From assembly GCF_019024325.1 (NCBI RefSeq), contig NZ_JAFNJS010000002.1, forward strand, positions 744,118 to 808,117: a DNA stretch of 64,000 nucleotides, in the 5' to 3' direction. This DNA comes from Falsiroseomonas tokyonensis. Its GTDB lineage: Bacteria > Pseudomonadota > Alphaproteobacteria > Acetobacterales > Acetobacteraceae. Positions 52,680 to 60,802 of the stretch are shown in pieces. Each line of letters starts with the position of its first letter. The first letter of the stretch is position 1. The notes under the pieces were generated by a model that had not been told where the DNA came from, did no database searches, and worked only from the letters and a program-made list of their open reading frames with translations. Position numbers and translations under genes: made by a program.

Positions 52680-53018
52680 TCAGAACATCTTGCCGCCGTC
52701 CGGCACCTTCAGGTCCGGCTTCAGCAGCACCACCGCGCCATTCTCGTCCGGCACGCCGAGCACCAGGATCTCGCTGTCGAACCCGGCGATGCGGCGCGGC
52801 GGGAAATTCACCACCGCCATCACCTGCCGGCCGATCAGCCGGTCCGGCGTGTAGTGGACGGTGAGCTGGGCGGAGGATTTCTTCACCCCCAGCTCGCCGC
52901 CGAATTCCACCCAGAGCTGGATGGCCGGCTTGCGGGCCTCGGGGAAGGGTTGCGCGTCGATGATGGTCCCGACGCGGATATCAACCTTCTCGAAATCGGC
53001 GAAGGAGATGGGTTCCAT
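52680..53018 (-). CDS. csaA: CsaA-type tRNA-binding (EMAP) domain protein
   Basis: Single OB-fold domain related to the tRNA-binding module of methionyl- and phenylalanyl-tRNA synthetases; in Bacillus, CsaA acts as a secretion-linked chaperone. From ATG 53018 it has 112 residues, starting ISFADFEKVDIRVGTIIDA, with VNFPPRRIAGFDSEILVLG in the core. It has no Sec or anticodon domain. It is divergent from the SDR gene, separated by 107 bases. Confidence 0.92.
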   Translation of the reverse strand: MEPISFADFEKVDIRVGTIIDAQPFPEARKPAIQLWVEFGGELGVKKSSAQLTVHYTPDRLIGRQVMAVVNFPPRRIAGFDSEILVLGVPDENGAVVLLKPDLKVPDGGKMF

Positions 53019-53125
53019 GCCTATCCGTAGCCTGTGCCGCGCCGCGGGGGAAGGCAGGTGGCAGGGTTGCAGGATGGCCGGGCCCGGCGCATGGGGCTTG
53101 GACCGACCCTCAAGGAGGCCAAGGC

Positions 53126-53887
53126 ATGCTGCCCGTGACACCGACCTTCCGCCTGGACGGGCTGCGCGCCCTGGTCACCGGCGCCAGCAAGGGCATAGGC
53201 CGCGCCGGCGCCGTGGCGCTGGCCGCGGCGGGGGCGGAGGTGGTGCTGGCCGCCCGCAGCCTCGATGAGCTGGAGGAGACCGCCGCCGCGCTGCGCGCCG
53301 CCGGCCATGCCGCCCGCGCCCTGCCGCTGGACGTGACGGACCGCGCCGCGGTGCGCGCCCTGGTCGATTCGGCCGGGCCCTTCGACATCCTGCTGAACAA
53401 TGCCGGCACCAACATCCGCGAGCCCTTCCTGGAGGTGCCGGACAGCTCCGTGGACCGGCTGCTGGACCTGAATATCCGCGCCATGTTCACCGTGGCGCAG
53501 GCGGTGGCGCAGGGCATGGTCGCGAAGGGCAGGGGCGGGGCCATCATCAACCTCTCCTCGGTCAATGGGCACGTCGCCGGCGCCAACCGCACCGTCTACA
53601 CGGCCACCAAGCACGCGATCGAGGGGCTGACCAAGGCCATGGCCTTCGAGCTTGGCCCCAAGGGCATCCGGGTGAATGCGGTCGCCCCCGGCTTTGTCGA
53701 GACGCCGCTGACCCAGGCCTTCCTGGCCGACGAGAAGATCCGCACCAGCCAGATCCGCCGCATGCCGCTTGGGCGGATCATGACGGTGGAGGACATCATG
53801 GGCGCCATCGTCTTCCTGGCCAGCCCGGCCAGCGCCATGGTCACAGGCACCAGCCTGGTGATCGATGGCGGCTTCCTCACGCAATAG
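53126..53887 (+). CDS. Short-chain dehydrogenase/reductase, 3-oxoacyl-ACP-reductase-like
   Basis: NAD(P)-dependent oxidoreductase of the classical SDR family; substrate unknown. The 253-residue protein has the cofactor motif TGASKGIG at residues 18-25, NNAG at 91-94, catalytic Ser144 or Ser145, and Tyr158-xxx-Lys162 (YTATK). The C-terminal GTSLVIDGG completes the fold. The start at 53126 has GGAGG-type purines ahead. The 94-base gap to the next gene carries 14-base tandem repeats. Confidence 0.9.
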   Translation: MLPVTPTFRLDGLRALVTGASKGIGRAGAVALAAAGAEVVLAARSLDELEETAAALRAAGHAARALPLDVTDRAAVRALVDSAGPFDILLNNAGTNIREPFLEVPDSSVDRLLDLNIRAMFTVAQAVAQGMVAKGRGGAIINLSSVNGHVAGANRTVYTATKHAIEGLTKAMAFELGPKGIRVNAVAPGFVETPLTQAFLADEKIRTSQIRRMPLGRIMTVEDIMGAIVFLASPASAMVTGTSLVIDGGFLTQ

Positions 53888-53891
53888 GCCC

Positions 53892-53928
53892 GTCTTGCCG
53901 CCACTGTCTTGCCGCCACTGTCTTGCCG
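53892..53928 (+). repeat. 14-base tandem repeat, about 2.6 copies
   Basis: The unit GTCTTGCCGCCACT occurs at 53892-53905 and 53906-53919, with a partial third copy at 53920-53928. It lies between the SDR stop and the second gamma-glutamyltransferase gene, five bases after the SDR stop. The rest of the gap is less GC-rich. Confidence 0.92.
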
Positions 53929-53981
53929 AGCAGCCGCTCCGGCGGCAAAACACTGTCAACAATTTGCAAGGTGCCCCGAGC

Positions 53982-55589
53982 ATGAAGCGCGACTTCCACG
54001 CCCCCGGCCGCAGCGCCGTCTATGCCGCCAATGGCATGGCCGCGACCTCCATGCCGCAGGCGACCCTGGCGGCGCTGGATATCCTGCGGTCCGGCGGCAA
54101 TGCGCTGGATGCGGCGATTGCCGCCTGCGCCGTGCTGGGCGTGGTGGAGCCGCAGTCCACCGGCATCGGCGGCGACTGCTTCTGCCTCTATGTCCCGGCC
54201 GGGTCGGGCAAGGTCATTGCTCTGAACGGCTCCGGCCGTGCCCCGATGGGGGCGACGCCGGAGGCGCTGCGGGCAGCCGGGCTGACCGCCATGGTGCCGA
54301 CCTCCGCCCATTCGGTGACCGTCCCCGGCGCCATCTCGGCCTGGGAGACGCTGAACAAGGCGCATGGCCGCAAGAGCCTGGAGGAGATCCTGGCCCCGGC
54401 CATCCGCTACGCCGAGGAAGGCTTCTTCCTGTCGGGCCGGGTCGCCTCGGACTGGGAAAGCTCGGCGGGCAAGCTGGCGAAGCATCCCGGCGCGGCGAAG
54501 CACTTCCTGAAGAACGGCGCGGCCTATGCGCTGGGCGACAAGTTCACCAACCCGGCGCTCGGCGCCACCATGCGCGCCATCGGTAAGCATGGCGCGAAGG
54601 CCTTCTATGAGGGCGCCATCGCGGCCGACATGGTCGCCACGCTGCGCGCCGCCGGCGGCACGCATACCGAGGCCGATTTCGCCCGCGGCGCCCGCGTCGC
54701 CGAATTCGTCGACCCGATCAGCCGGGCCTGGCGAGGCATGGAGATCTTCCAGTGCCCGCCGAACGGCTCCGGCCTGCTGGTGCTGATGATCCTCGGCATG
54801 ATCGAGAAGCTGGGCACCGCCGAACAGGGCTTCCTGAGCCCCGAGCGCTTCCACCGCCATATCGAGGCCGCGCGCCTCGCCTACCGTGACCGCGACGCCT
54901 TCCTGGCCGACCCGTCCCAGGTCGAGGTGCCTTTGGCCAAGCTGCTGTCGGAAAACTACATCACCGACCTCGCCAAGCTGATCGGCGACGACAAGGCGAT
55001 GGCGGAGATGCCGGAGGCCGGCCATGCCGACTGGCAGAAGCACAAGGACACGGTTTACCTCTCGGTCGTCGACCGCGACGGCAATGCCTGCTCCTTCATC
55101 AATTCGCTGTTCGAGGGGTTCGGCTCCGGCATCTATGCCGAGAAGGCCGGCGTCATGCTTCAGAACCGCGGCTTCGGCTTCCGGCTGCAGGAAGGCCATC
55201 CGAACTGCATCGCGCCCGACAAGCGTCCGATGCACACCATCATCCCGGGCATGGTGATGAAGAACGGCGAGGCGATCATGCCCTATGGCGTCATGGGCGG
55301 GCACTACCAGCCGATGGGCCAGACCCTGTTCCTGGCCAACCACTTCGAATACGGCCTGGACGTGCAGGAAAGCCTGGACGCGCCCCGGCTGTTCCCCACC
55401 GGCGGCAAGGTGCAGGTGGAGCGCGGCATCCCGGCCAGCGTGATCGACCGGCTGAACCGCCTGGGCCATGAGGTGGCGCTGATCGACAAGCCGCATGGTG
55501 GCGGCCAAGCCATCCTGATCGATCGCGCCAAGGGTTGCCTGGTCGGCGGCTCCGACCCGCGCAAGGACGGCTGCGCGATGGGATATTGA
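53982..55589 (+). CDS. Gamma-glutamyltransferase family protein, cytosolic-type
   Basis: N-terminal-nucleophile hydrolase of the GGT family; this branch includes cephalosporin-acylase-like and YwrD-like members. From ATG 53982 it has 535 residues with no signal peptide, unlike the paralogue at 29629. The autocleavage Thr357 is in KDTVYLSVVDRDGN, so the large subunit is 1-356. Typical motifs are [32 protein letters not shown] and GSDPRKDG at the end. It is the first gene of a tight operon with a macro-domain and an amidase gene. Confidence 0.9.
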   Translation: MKRDFHAPGRSAVYAANGMAATSMPQATLAALDILRSGGNALDAAIAACAVLGVVEPQSTGIGGDCFCLYVPAGSGKVIALNGSGRAPMGATPEALRAAGLTAMVPTSAHSVTVPGAISAWETLNKAHGRKSLEEILAPAIRYAEEGFFLSGRVASDWESSAGKLAKHPGAAKHFLKNGAAYALGDKFTNPALGATMRAIGKHGAKAFYEGAIAADMVATLRAAGGTHTEADFARGARVAEFVDPISRAWRGMEIFQCPPNGSGLLVLMILGMIEKLGTAEQGFLSPERFHRHIEAARLAYRDRDAFLADPSQVEVPLAKLLSENYITDLAKLIGDDKAMAEMPEAGHADWQKHKDTVYLSVVDRDGNACSFINSLFEGFGSGIYAEKAGVMLQNRGFGFRLQEGHPNCIAPDKRPMHTIIPGMVMKNGEAIMPYGVMGGHYQPMGQTLFLANHFEYGLDVQESLDAPRLFPTGGKVQVERGIPASVIDRLNRLGHEVALIDKPHGGGQAILIDRAKGCLVGGSDPRKDGCAMGY

Positions 55590-56089
55590 TGCCGATGCAG
55601 GCCCTCGAAGCGGACATCACCACCCTCGGCGTCGATGCGGTGGTGACGGCGGCGAATGAGGGCCTGCGCGGCGGTGGCGGGGTGGATGGCGCGGTGCATC
55701 GCGCGGCGGGGCCGGAGCTGCTGGCCGCCTGCCGCGCCCTCGGCGGCTGCCCCACCGGTCAGGCGCGCCTCACCCCCGGCTTCCGGCTGAAGGCGCGCCA
55801 CGTGATCCATGCCGTTGGGCCGGTCTGGCGCGGCGGCGGGCAGGGGGAGGCCGCGCTACTCGCCGGCGCCTATCGCGCCAGCCTAGACCGGCTGCGGGAG
55901 GTGGGCGGCCGCTCCATCGCCTTCCCGGCCATCTCGACCGGCATCTATGGCTTCCCGGCCGATCTCGCCACCACCCTCGCGGTGCAGACCGTCCGGGACG
56001 ATCTTGCGGAGCGGGGCGATCTGCGTGTCCTCTTCGCCTGTTTCGGCGCCGCCATGCTGGCGCTGTATGAAAAGGAACTGGCCGCGTGA
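55589..56089 (+). CDS. Macro-domain protein (O-acetyl-ADP-ribose deacetylase-like)
   Basis: Binds or hydrolyses ADP-ribose derivatives. The 166-residue protein is a single macro domain: VVTAANEGLRGGGGVDGAVH near residue 20, then GFRLKARHVIHAVGP, and PAISTGIYGFPADLA near 110. These match the MacroD-type active-site loops. The ATG shares one base with the upstream stop (TGATG) and its stop overlaps the amidase GTG start by four bases, so the three genes are coupled. Confidence 0.92.
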   Translation: MPMQALEADITTLGVDAVVTAANEGLRGGGGVDGAVHRAAGPELLAACRALGGCPTGQARLTPGFRLKARHVIHAVGPVWRGGGQGEAALLAGAYRASLDRLREVGGRSIAFPAISTGIYGFPADLATTLAVQTVRDDLAERGDLRVLFACFGAAMLALYEKELAA

Positions 56090-57582
56090 CCGAACCCTGC
56101 GACTTCACCGCCGTCGAGGCCCGCCGTCTCATCGGCAGCCGCAAGCTTTCGCCGGTGGAGCTGCTGGAGAGCTGCCTCGGCCGCATCGCCGCGGTGAACC
56201 ATGCGGTGAATGCCGTGGTCGCCCTCGATGAGGACCGCGCCCGCGCCGCCGCGAAGGACGCCGAAGCGGCGGTGATGTCCGGCCAGAAGCTGGGCCCGCT
56301 GCATGGCCTGCCGATCGGCATCAAGGACCTGGAGGAGGTCAAGGGCCTCCGCACCACCTGGGGCAGCCCGATCTTCGCCGACCACATCCCGACCAAGGAT
56401 GAGGCGATGGTGACGAATATCCGCGCCGCCGGCGCCATCGTCACGGCCAAGACCAATACGCCGGAATTCGGCGCGGGGGCGAATACCCGCAACATCGTCT
56501 ATGGCGCCACGGGCAATGCCTTCGACCCGACGCGCTCCGCCGCCGGCTCCTCCGGCGGTTCCGCCGTGGCGCTGGCCTGCGGCATGTTCCCGATCTGCTC
56601 GGGCAGCGATACGGGCGGCTCGCTCCGCAATCCGGCCGCCTTCAACGGCATCGTCGGCTACCGGCCCTCGCCGGGCCTGGTTCCGGCGGAGCGGCGCGGC
56701 CATGGCTGGTCGGCGCTGCCGGTGCTGGGCCCGATGGCGCGCACGGCCACCGATGCGGCGCTGCTGCTCTCCGCCATGGCGGATGACGATGCGGTGGACC
56801 CGCTGGCCTATACGCTGCCCGGCCGCCGGGTGCGCGGCGGCGACCGCGACCTGTTCCCGCCCATGGCGGTGGATCTCGGCAGCCTGCGCGTGGCCGCCAC
56901 GCCCGATTTCGGCTTCGCGCCGACCGAACAGCATATCCGCCGCGTCTTCGCCAGCCGCGTCGCCGCGCTGTCCCCGCTGTTTGGCCGGGTGGAGGAAGCC
57001 ACCCCCGACTGCCGCGGCACCGACGAGGCCTTCGAGGTGCTGCGCGCCGCCAGCTTCATCGCCAGCCATGCGGAGAAGGTGCGCACCCGGCCGCAGGATG
57101 TCGGCCCGAACGTCATCGCCAATGTCGAGGAGGGGCTGCGCTACAGCCTGGCGGACTATGCCCGCGCCGCCAGCGAGCAGACCCGCATCTACCGGGTCTG
57201 GCAGCAGTTCTTCCAGGACCACGACGTCATCATCAGCCCGGCCATCACCATCAGCCCGCGCCCCTGGACGGAGCTGTATCCGGCCGAGATCGACGGCCAG
57301 CCGACCCGCACCTATTTCCACTGGCTGGCCCTGGCCTATGCGGTGACCTTGGTGGGCCACCCCGCCATCAGCCTGCCGCTGGGCGTGGACGAGGCCGGCA
57401 TGCCCTTCGGCCTGCAGATCGTGGGCCCCCGCGGCGGCGACGCCAAGGTGATGGCGGTGGCCGCCGCGATCGAGGCGGCGGTGGCCGGCGATGCCGGGCT
57501 GGTGCGGCCGGTGCCGGATATCGCGGCGCTGAAGGCCGCGCCGCCGATCTCCGGCATGCCGCATTTCCGCACCTGGGGCTGA
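56086..57582 (+). CDS. Amidase signature family enzyme
   Basis: Ser-cisSer-Lys amidohydrolase acting on a carboxamide; substrate unknown. The 498-residue protein has catalytic Lys80 in LPIGIKDLEE, cis-Ser155 in SAAGSSGGSA, and nucleophile Ser179 in GSDTGGSLRNPA. It is longer than GatA and is not near gatB or gatC, so it is unlikely to be the tRNA amidotransferase subunit. The GTG start is at 56086. It ends 19 bases before a converging lipoprotein gene. Confidence 0.9.
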   Translation: MTEPCDFTAVEARRLIGSRKLSPVELLESCLGRIAAVNHAVNAVVALDEDRARAAAKDAEAAVMSGQKLGPLHGLPIGIKDLEEVKGLRTTWGSPIFADHIPTKDEAMVTNIRAAGAIVTAKTNTPEFGAGANTRNIVYGATGNAFDPTRSAAGSSGGSAVALACGMFPICSGSDTGGSLRNPAAFNGIVGYRPSPGLVPAERRGHGWSALPVLGPMARTATDAALLLSAMADDDAVDPLAYTLPGRRVRGGDRDLFPPMAVDLGSLRVAATPDFGFAPTEQHIRRVFASRVAALSPLFGRVEEATPDCRGTDEAFEVLRAASFIASHAEKVRTRPQDVGPNVIANVEEGLRYSLADYARAASEQTRIYRVWQQFFQDHDVIISPAITISPRPWTELYPAEIDGQPTRTYFHWLALAYAVTLVGHPAISLPLGVDEAGMPFGLQIVGPRGGDAKVMAVAAAIEAAVAGDAGLVRPVPDIAALKAAPPISGMPHFRTWG

Positions 57583-57601
57583 AGACGCGCCCCGGCGCGG
57601 A

Positions 57602-57862
57602 CTACCAGCGGCGATAGCCCCGGTCGTAGCCCCGGTCATAGGCATAGCCCCGGCCGTAATAGGGCCGGGAATAGCCATAGGAGCGGCGGTCATAGCCGCG
57701 GTGGCGATGGCTGTTGTCATTGGCCGAGGCCAGCGCTGCCACGCCGAGCGCGGCGCCGGCGCCCAGCGCAAGCGAGGCCGGCACGTTAAGAGTGCCATCG
57801 GGATTCTGGCAGGCGCCGAGCAGCAGGGTGGAAGCGAGGGCGAGGCCGGAAAGCACGCGCAT
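57602..57862 (-). CDS. Small Tyr/Arg/Gly-rich lipoprotein
   Basis: Probable outer or periplasmic-facing lipoprotein, function unknown. The 86-residue protein has a lipobox LLGAC with Cys18 after the hydrophobic stretch LALASTLLLG. A second hydrophobic segment (SLALGAGAALGVAALAS) follows. The C-terminal 37 residues are rich in Tyr, Arg and Gly in YGxGYxYDRG-like repeats. Confidence 0.75.
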   Translation of the reverse strand: MRVLSGLALASTLLLGACQNPDGTLNVPASLALGAGAALGVAALASANDNSHRHRGYDRRSYGYSRPYYGRGYAYDRGYDRGYRRW

Positions 57863-58065
57863 GATCTGATCCTCCGAGGCTCGCTATATGGAGGGGCGCT
57901 GCGGCCGGGGCAGGGCAGGGCCAAGGCGAAGGCGTGCGGAAGATGGCGGCCACATGGCAGGCATTTCATCCGCCGGCGCGGCCTTGGCCCCGCGCCAAGT
58001 CTGGTTAAGCTGGCCGCCAAGGGCGCCCGGCCTTCCGCAAAGTGGCGCCCGACCGGAGACGCCCG

Positions 58066-59040
58066 ATGACCCAGACCACCCGCCGCTTCCTGCTGGCTGC
58101 CCCGGCCTTGCTGGCCCTGCCGGCCTCGGCCCGCGCCCAGACCGCCTGGAACCCCGGCCGCCCCGTCCGCATCATCCTGCCCTATCCCCCCGGCGGCGGC
58201 ACGGACATCCTGGCCCGCGCGGTGGCGGAGACGCTGCGGCCGGTCATCGGCCAGCCGGTGGTGGTGGAGAATCGGCCCGGCGCCAATGGCGCCATCGGCA
58301 GCGACGCGCTGTCCAAGGCCGAGGGCGACGGCACCACCATCGGCATGGTCACCTCCACCCATACGCTGAACAAGTATGTCATGGGCACGCTGCCCTACGA
58401 CCCGCTGGCCGATTTCCAGCCGATCGCGAAGATGACCATCCAGACCCTGGTCATGGTTTCCGGCACCGCGCAGCCCTTCTCGGACCTGGCCGGCCTGCTG
58501 GCCGCGGCGCGCGCCCGGCCCAATGCCATCGGCTTCGGTCAGACGGAGGCGGTGACCCGCTTCGCCGGCACCGAATTCGCCCGCCTGGCGGGGGTGCAGA
58601 TGGAGGATGTGCCCTATCGTGGCGGCGGGCTGATGATGAACGACATCGTCGCCGGCCACCTGCCCTGCGGCTGGACCAGCACGGCCAGCGCCATGCCGCA
58701 TCTGGGCACCGGCAAGGTGCGGGTGCTGTGTGTCTCCACCGCCCGGCGCACGCCGCTGCTGCCGGATGTTCCGACGGCGCAGGAAGGCGGCGTCGCGGGC
58801 TATGACATCTCCAGCTGGGTCGGGATGTTCGGGCCGAAATCCCTGCCGCGGCCGCTGGCGGAGAGCATTCATGCGGCCGTCGCCCATGCCTATCGCGACC
58901 CCGGCCTGGTGCAGCGCTTCCAGACCCTGGGGCTGGAGGCCGATCTGCGGCCGCCGGCGGATTTTGCACAATTCCTGGTCAATGACGACGCGCGCTGGGC
59001 TGATGCGCTGCAGCATAGGCGCATCCAGCGGATGAACTGA
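58066..59040 (+). CDS. Tripartite tricarboxylate transporter substrate-binding protein (Bug/TctC type)
   Basis: Second Bug-family periplasmic binding protein here. From ATG 58066 it has 324 residues with a Tat-type signal (TTRRFLLAAPALLALP, cleavage near ARA). The ligand-cleft motifs are VRIILPYPPGGGTDILARAV and VVENRPGANGAIGSDA, and the C-lobe has VPYRGGGLMMNDIVAG. No TctA/TctB gene is near. A longer start at 58042 would precede the signal by eight residues. Confidence 0.88.
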   Translation: MTQTTRRFLLAAPALLALPASARAQTAWNPGRPVRIILPYPPGGGTDILARAVAETLRPVIGQPVVVENRPGANGAIGSDALSKAEGDGTTIGMVTSTHTLNKYVMGTLPYDPLADFQPIAKMTIQTLVMVSGTAQPFSDLAGLLAAARARPNAIGFGQTEAVTRFAGTEFARLAGVQMEDVPYRGGGLMMNDIVAGHLPCGWTSTASAMPHLGTGKVRVLCVSTARRTPLLPDVPTAQEGGVAGYDISSWVGMFGPKSLPRPLAESIHAAVAHAYRDPGLVQRFQTLGLEADLRPPADFAQFLVNDDARWADALQHRRIQRMN

Positions 59041-59071
59041 GGGGGCCTGGCCCCACCGCCGGAGGCGGGCT

Positions 59072-59326
59072 TTACGCCCGCCCGCCGGAGAAGGCGTTGA
59101 AGGTCTGCAGGGTATAGGTGTCCTTCACCCCGGCCACCGTCTGCACCCGTTCCACCACGAAAAGCCCGATATCCTGGTCGGGCTCCAGGTAGAACTTGCC
59201 CAGAAGGTCATACTGGCCGCTGGTGGAATGCATCTCCGACAATTCGGGGATGCCATCCGCCATTTCCCGCGCCACGCGGTAGGCCTGGCCCATCTCGCAT
59301 TTGACCATGACGAAGATGGCTCGCAT
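59072..59326 (-). CDS. Stand-alone Lrp/AsnC ligand-binding (RAM) domain protein
   Basis: Single RAM domain without a DNA-binding part; related proteins bind amino acids and form oligomers. From ATG 59326 it has 84 residues, beginning MRAIFVMVKCEMGQAYRVA, with SGQYDLLGKFYLEPDQDIG in the core and GVKDTYTLQTFNAF at the end. An upstream in-frame start at 59437 would add 37 Pro/Arg-rich residues without similarity. It is divergent from the RND adaptor gene over a 288-base gap. Confidence 0.85.
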   Translation of the reverse strand: MRAIFVMVKCEMGQAYRVAREMADGIPELSEMHSTSGQYDLLGKFYLEPDQDIGLFVVERVQTVAGVKDTYTLQTFNAFSGGRA

Positions 59327-59614
59327 CGGCTGCTCTCCTGGCTCCAAGGTGCGGCAGATTGGCGCGGCCGGGGCGCGGCGGGAAGGGGCGCGTCCGAAAG
59401 GGTGGGGGGGAGGCATGCCACTTGCATGGCGGCACACAAGTCGTCATCAAGGCTGGCTTGCAAAATCCCGGATCGTGGGTCATTTGCCCGGTACGGGCTA
59501 TCGTAGCTGATCGACAACGATTTGCCTCGATCTTGCAGCCGGTGAGCACGGTCAAAACAGTCCCTCGCCGGCAGGTCGGCCGGTTCGAACCATTGCTGTC
59601 AGAACTGGGGTCGC
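59327..59614. other. 288-base intergenic gap
   Basis: The longest non-coding stretch of the window, between the divergent RAM-domain and RND adaptor genes. It is less GC-rich than its surroundings, as expected for divergent promoters, but I see no operator repeat, RNA or terminator that I can support. A GGTTCGAACC palindrome at 59581-59590 is not a tRNA arm. Confidence 0.5.
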
Positions 59615-60730
59615 ATGCGCACATCCTCCCAGCTTGCCGTGATGGCCCTGATCGTCGGGGTCGGCGCGGCCTGGCATGTCTACGGCGAGCGGTTCGGCCT
59701 GCCGCGGCCCCTGGCGCTGGTGGGGCTGGAAGCGGCGGCGCCGACGGCGCAGCAGCGCGGCGGGCCGGGCGGGCCGATCGGCGTGGCGGTCGCCCCGGTG
59801 CGCACCGGCGCCGTGGTGGACCGCACGGAATCGGTCGGCACGGTGCGGGCGCGCAATGCGGTGGCCGTCACCGCCAAGGTCACCGGCATCATCACCAATA
59901 TCCGCTTCGAAGAAGGCCAGAAGGTCGCCGCCGGCGACATGCTCGTGGATATGGAGGCCTCCGCCCTGCGGGCCGAGCTGGACCAGGCCCGGGCGCAATA
60001 CGACGATGCTCGCAGCCAGGTGCAGCGCGCCCGGCAGCTGCAGCCCGGCCAGTCCATCGCCGCCCAGCGGCTGGAGACACTGGAGGCCCAGGCCCGCCAG
60101 GCGGAGGGCCGCGTCCGCGCCACCGCCGCGCGGCTCGAGGAATTGCGCATCGCCGCCCCTTTCCCCGGCCGCGTCGGCCTGCGCCAGGTCAGCCTCGGCG
60201 CGCTGGTGCAGCCGGGCACGGTGGTGACCACGCTGGACGATATCGCCCGGGTGCGGGTGGAATTCTCGGTGCCGGAGGTCTTCCTGGCCCGCGTCCAGGT
60301 CGGCAGCCAGGTCACCGCCCGCAGCAGCGCCTTCGGCGACCGCCGCTTCACCGGCACCGTCGCGGTGATCGACACGCGCATCGATGCCAATACCCGCACC
60401 GTCCGCGTCATCAGCGAATTCGACAATGCGGATGAGGCGCTGAAGCCCGGCCTGTTCATGACAGTGGAGCTGGTGCTGGCCACCCGCGCCAATGCCCTGC
60501 TGATCCCGGAGGAGGCGATCGACCCGCTGGGCGACCGCAGCTTCGTCTATGCCATCCGCGACAATCGCGCCCGCCGCCTGGAGGTCCGGCTCGGCCAGCG
60601 CCTGCGCGGCGAGGTCGAGGTGCTGTCCGGCGTCGAGGCCGGCGACGTGGTGGTGGTGCGCGGCATCCAGCGCCTGCGCAACGACGCCCCGGTGCGCGTG
60701 ACCGAGACCATGACCCGCCCGACCTCCTGA
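59615..60730 (+). CDS. RND efflux periplasmic adaptor (membrane fusion protein)
   Basis: Links an inner membrane RND pump to an outer membrane channel. The 371-residue protein has an N-terminal hydrophobic segment (LAVMALIVGVGAAWHVYG) that acts as anchor or uncleaved signal, without a lipobox. A lipoyl/barrel-sandwich domain is split around a short hairpin (residues 60-200: VTAKVTGIITNIRFEEGQKV, then RIAAPFPGRVGLRQVS-like). Beta-barrel and membrane-proximal domains follow (GLFMTVELVLATRANALLIP). The RND permease gene starts 72 bases downstream. Confidence 0.9.
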   Translation: MRTSSQLAVMALIVGVGAAWHVYGERFGLPRPLALVGLEAAAPTAQQRGGPGGPIGVAVAPVRTGAVVDRTESVGTVRARNAVAVTAKVTGIITNIRFEEGQKVAAGDMLVDMEASALRAELDQARAQYDDARSQVQRARQLQPGQSIAAQRLETLEAQARQAEGRVRATAARLEELRIAAPFPGRVGLRQVSLGALVQPGTVVTTLDDIARVRVEFSVPEVFLARVQVGSQVTARSSAFGDRRFTGTVAVIDTRIDANTRTVRVISEFDNADEALKPGLFMTVELVLATRANALLIPEEAIDPLGDRSFVYAIRDNRARRLEVRLGQRLRGEVEVLSGVEAGDVVVVRGIQRLRNDAPVRVTETMTRPTS

Positions 60731-60802
60731 CCGGGGAGCCCGCGCGCCCCAGGGCGCGGCGGGCCCCTGAGACTTCACGCTCCTGCCCAGGGAAGCCTCG
60801 CG

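Noticed and set aside
56086-57582. GatA subunit of the tRNA amidotransferase
   Set aside because: The catalytic triad fits the amidase family but no gatB or gatC is near and the length and context differ.
55945-59016. Long reverse-strand open frame across the macro, amidase and TctC genes
   Set aside because: It contradicts three real forward genes and shows the composition of a shadow frame.
59581-59590. GGTTCGAACC palindrome resembling a tRNA T-arm
   Set aside because: No five-base T-stem, acceptor stem, anticodon arm or 3' end can be built around it.
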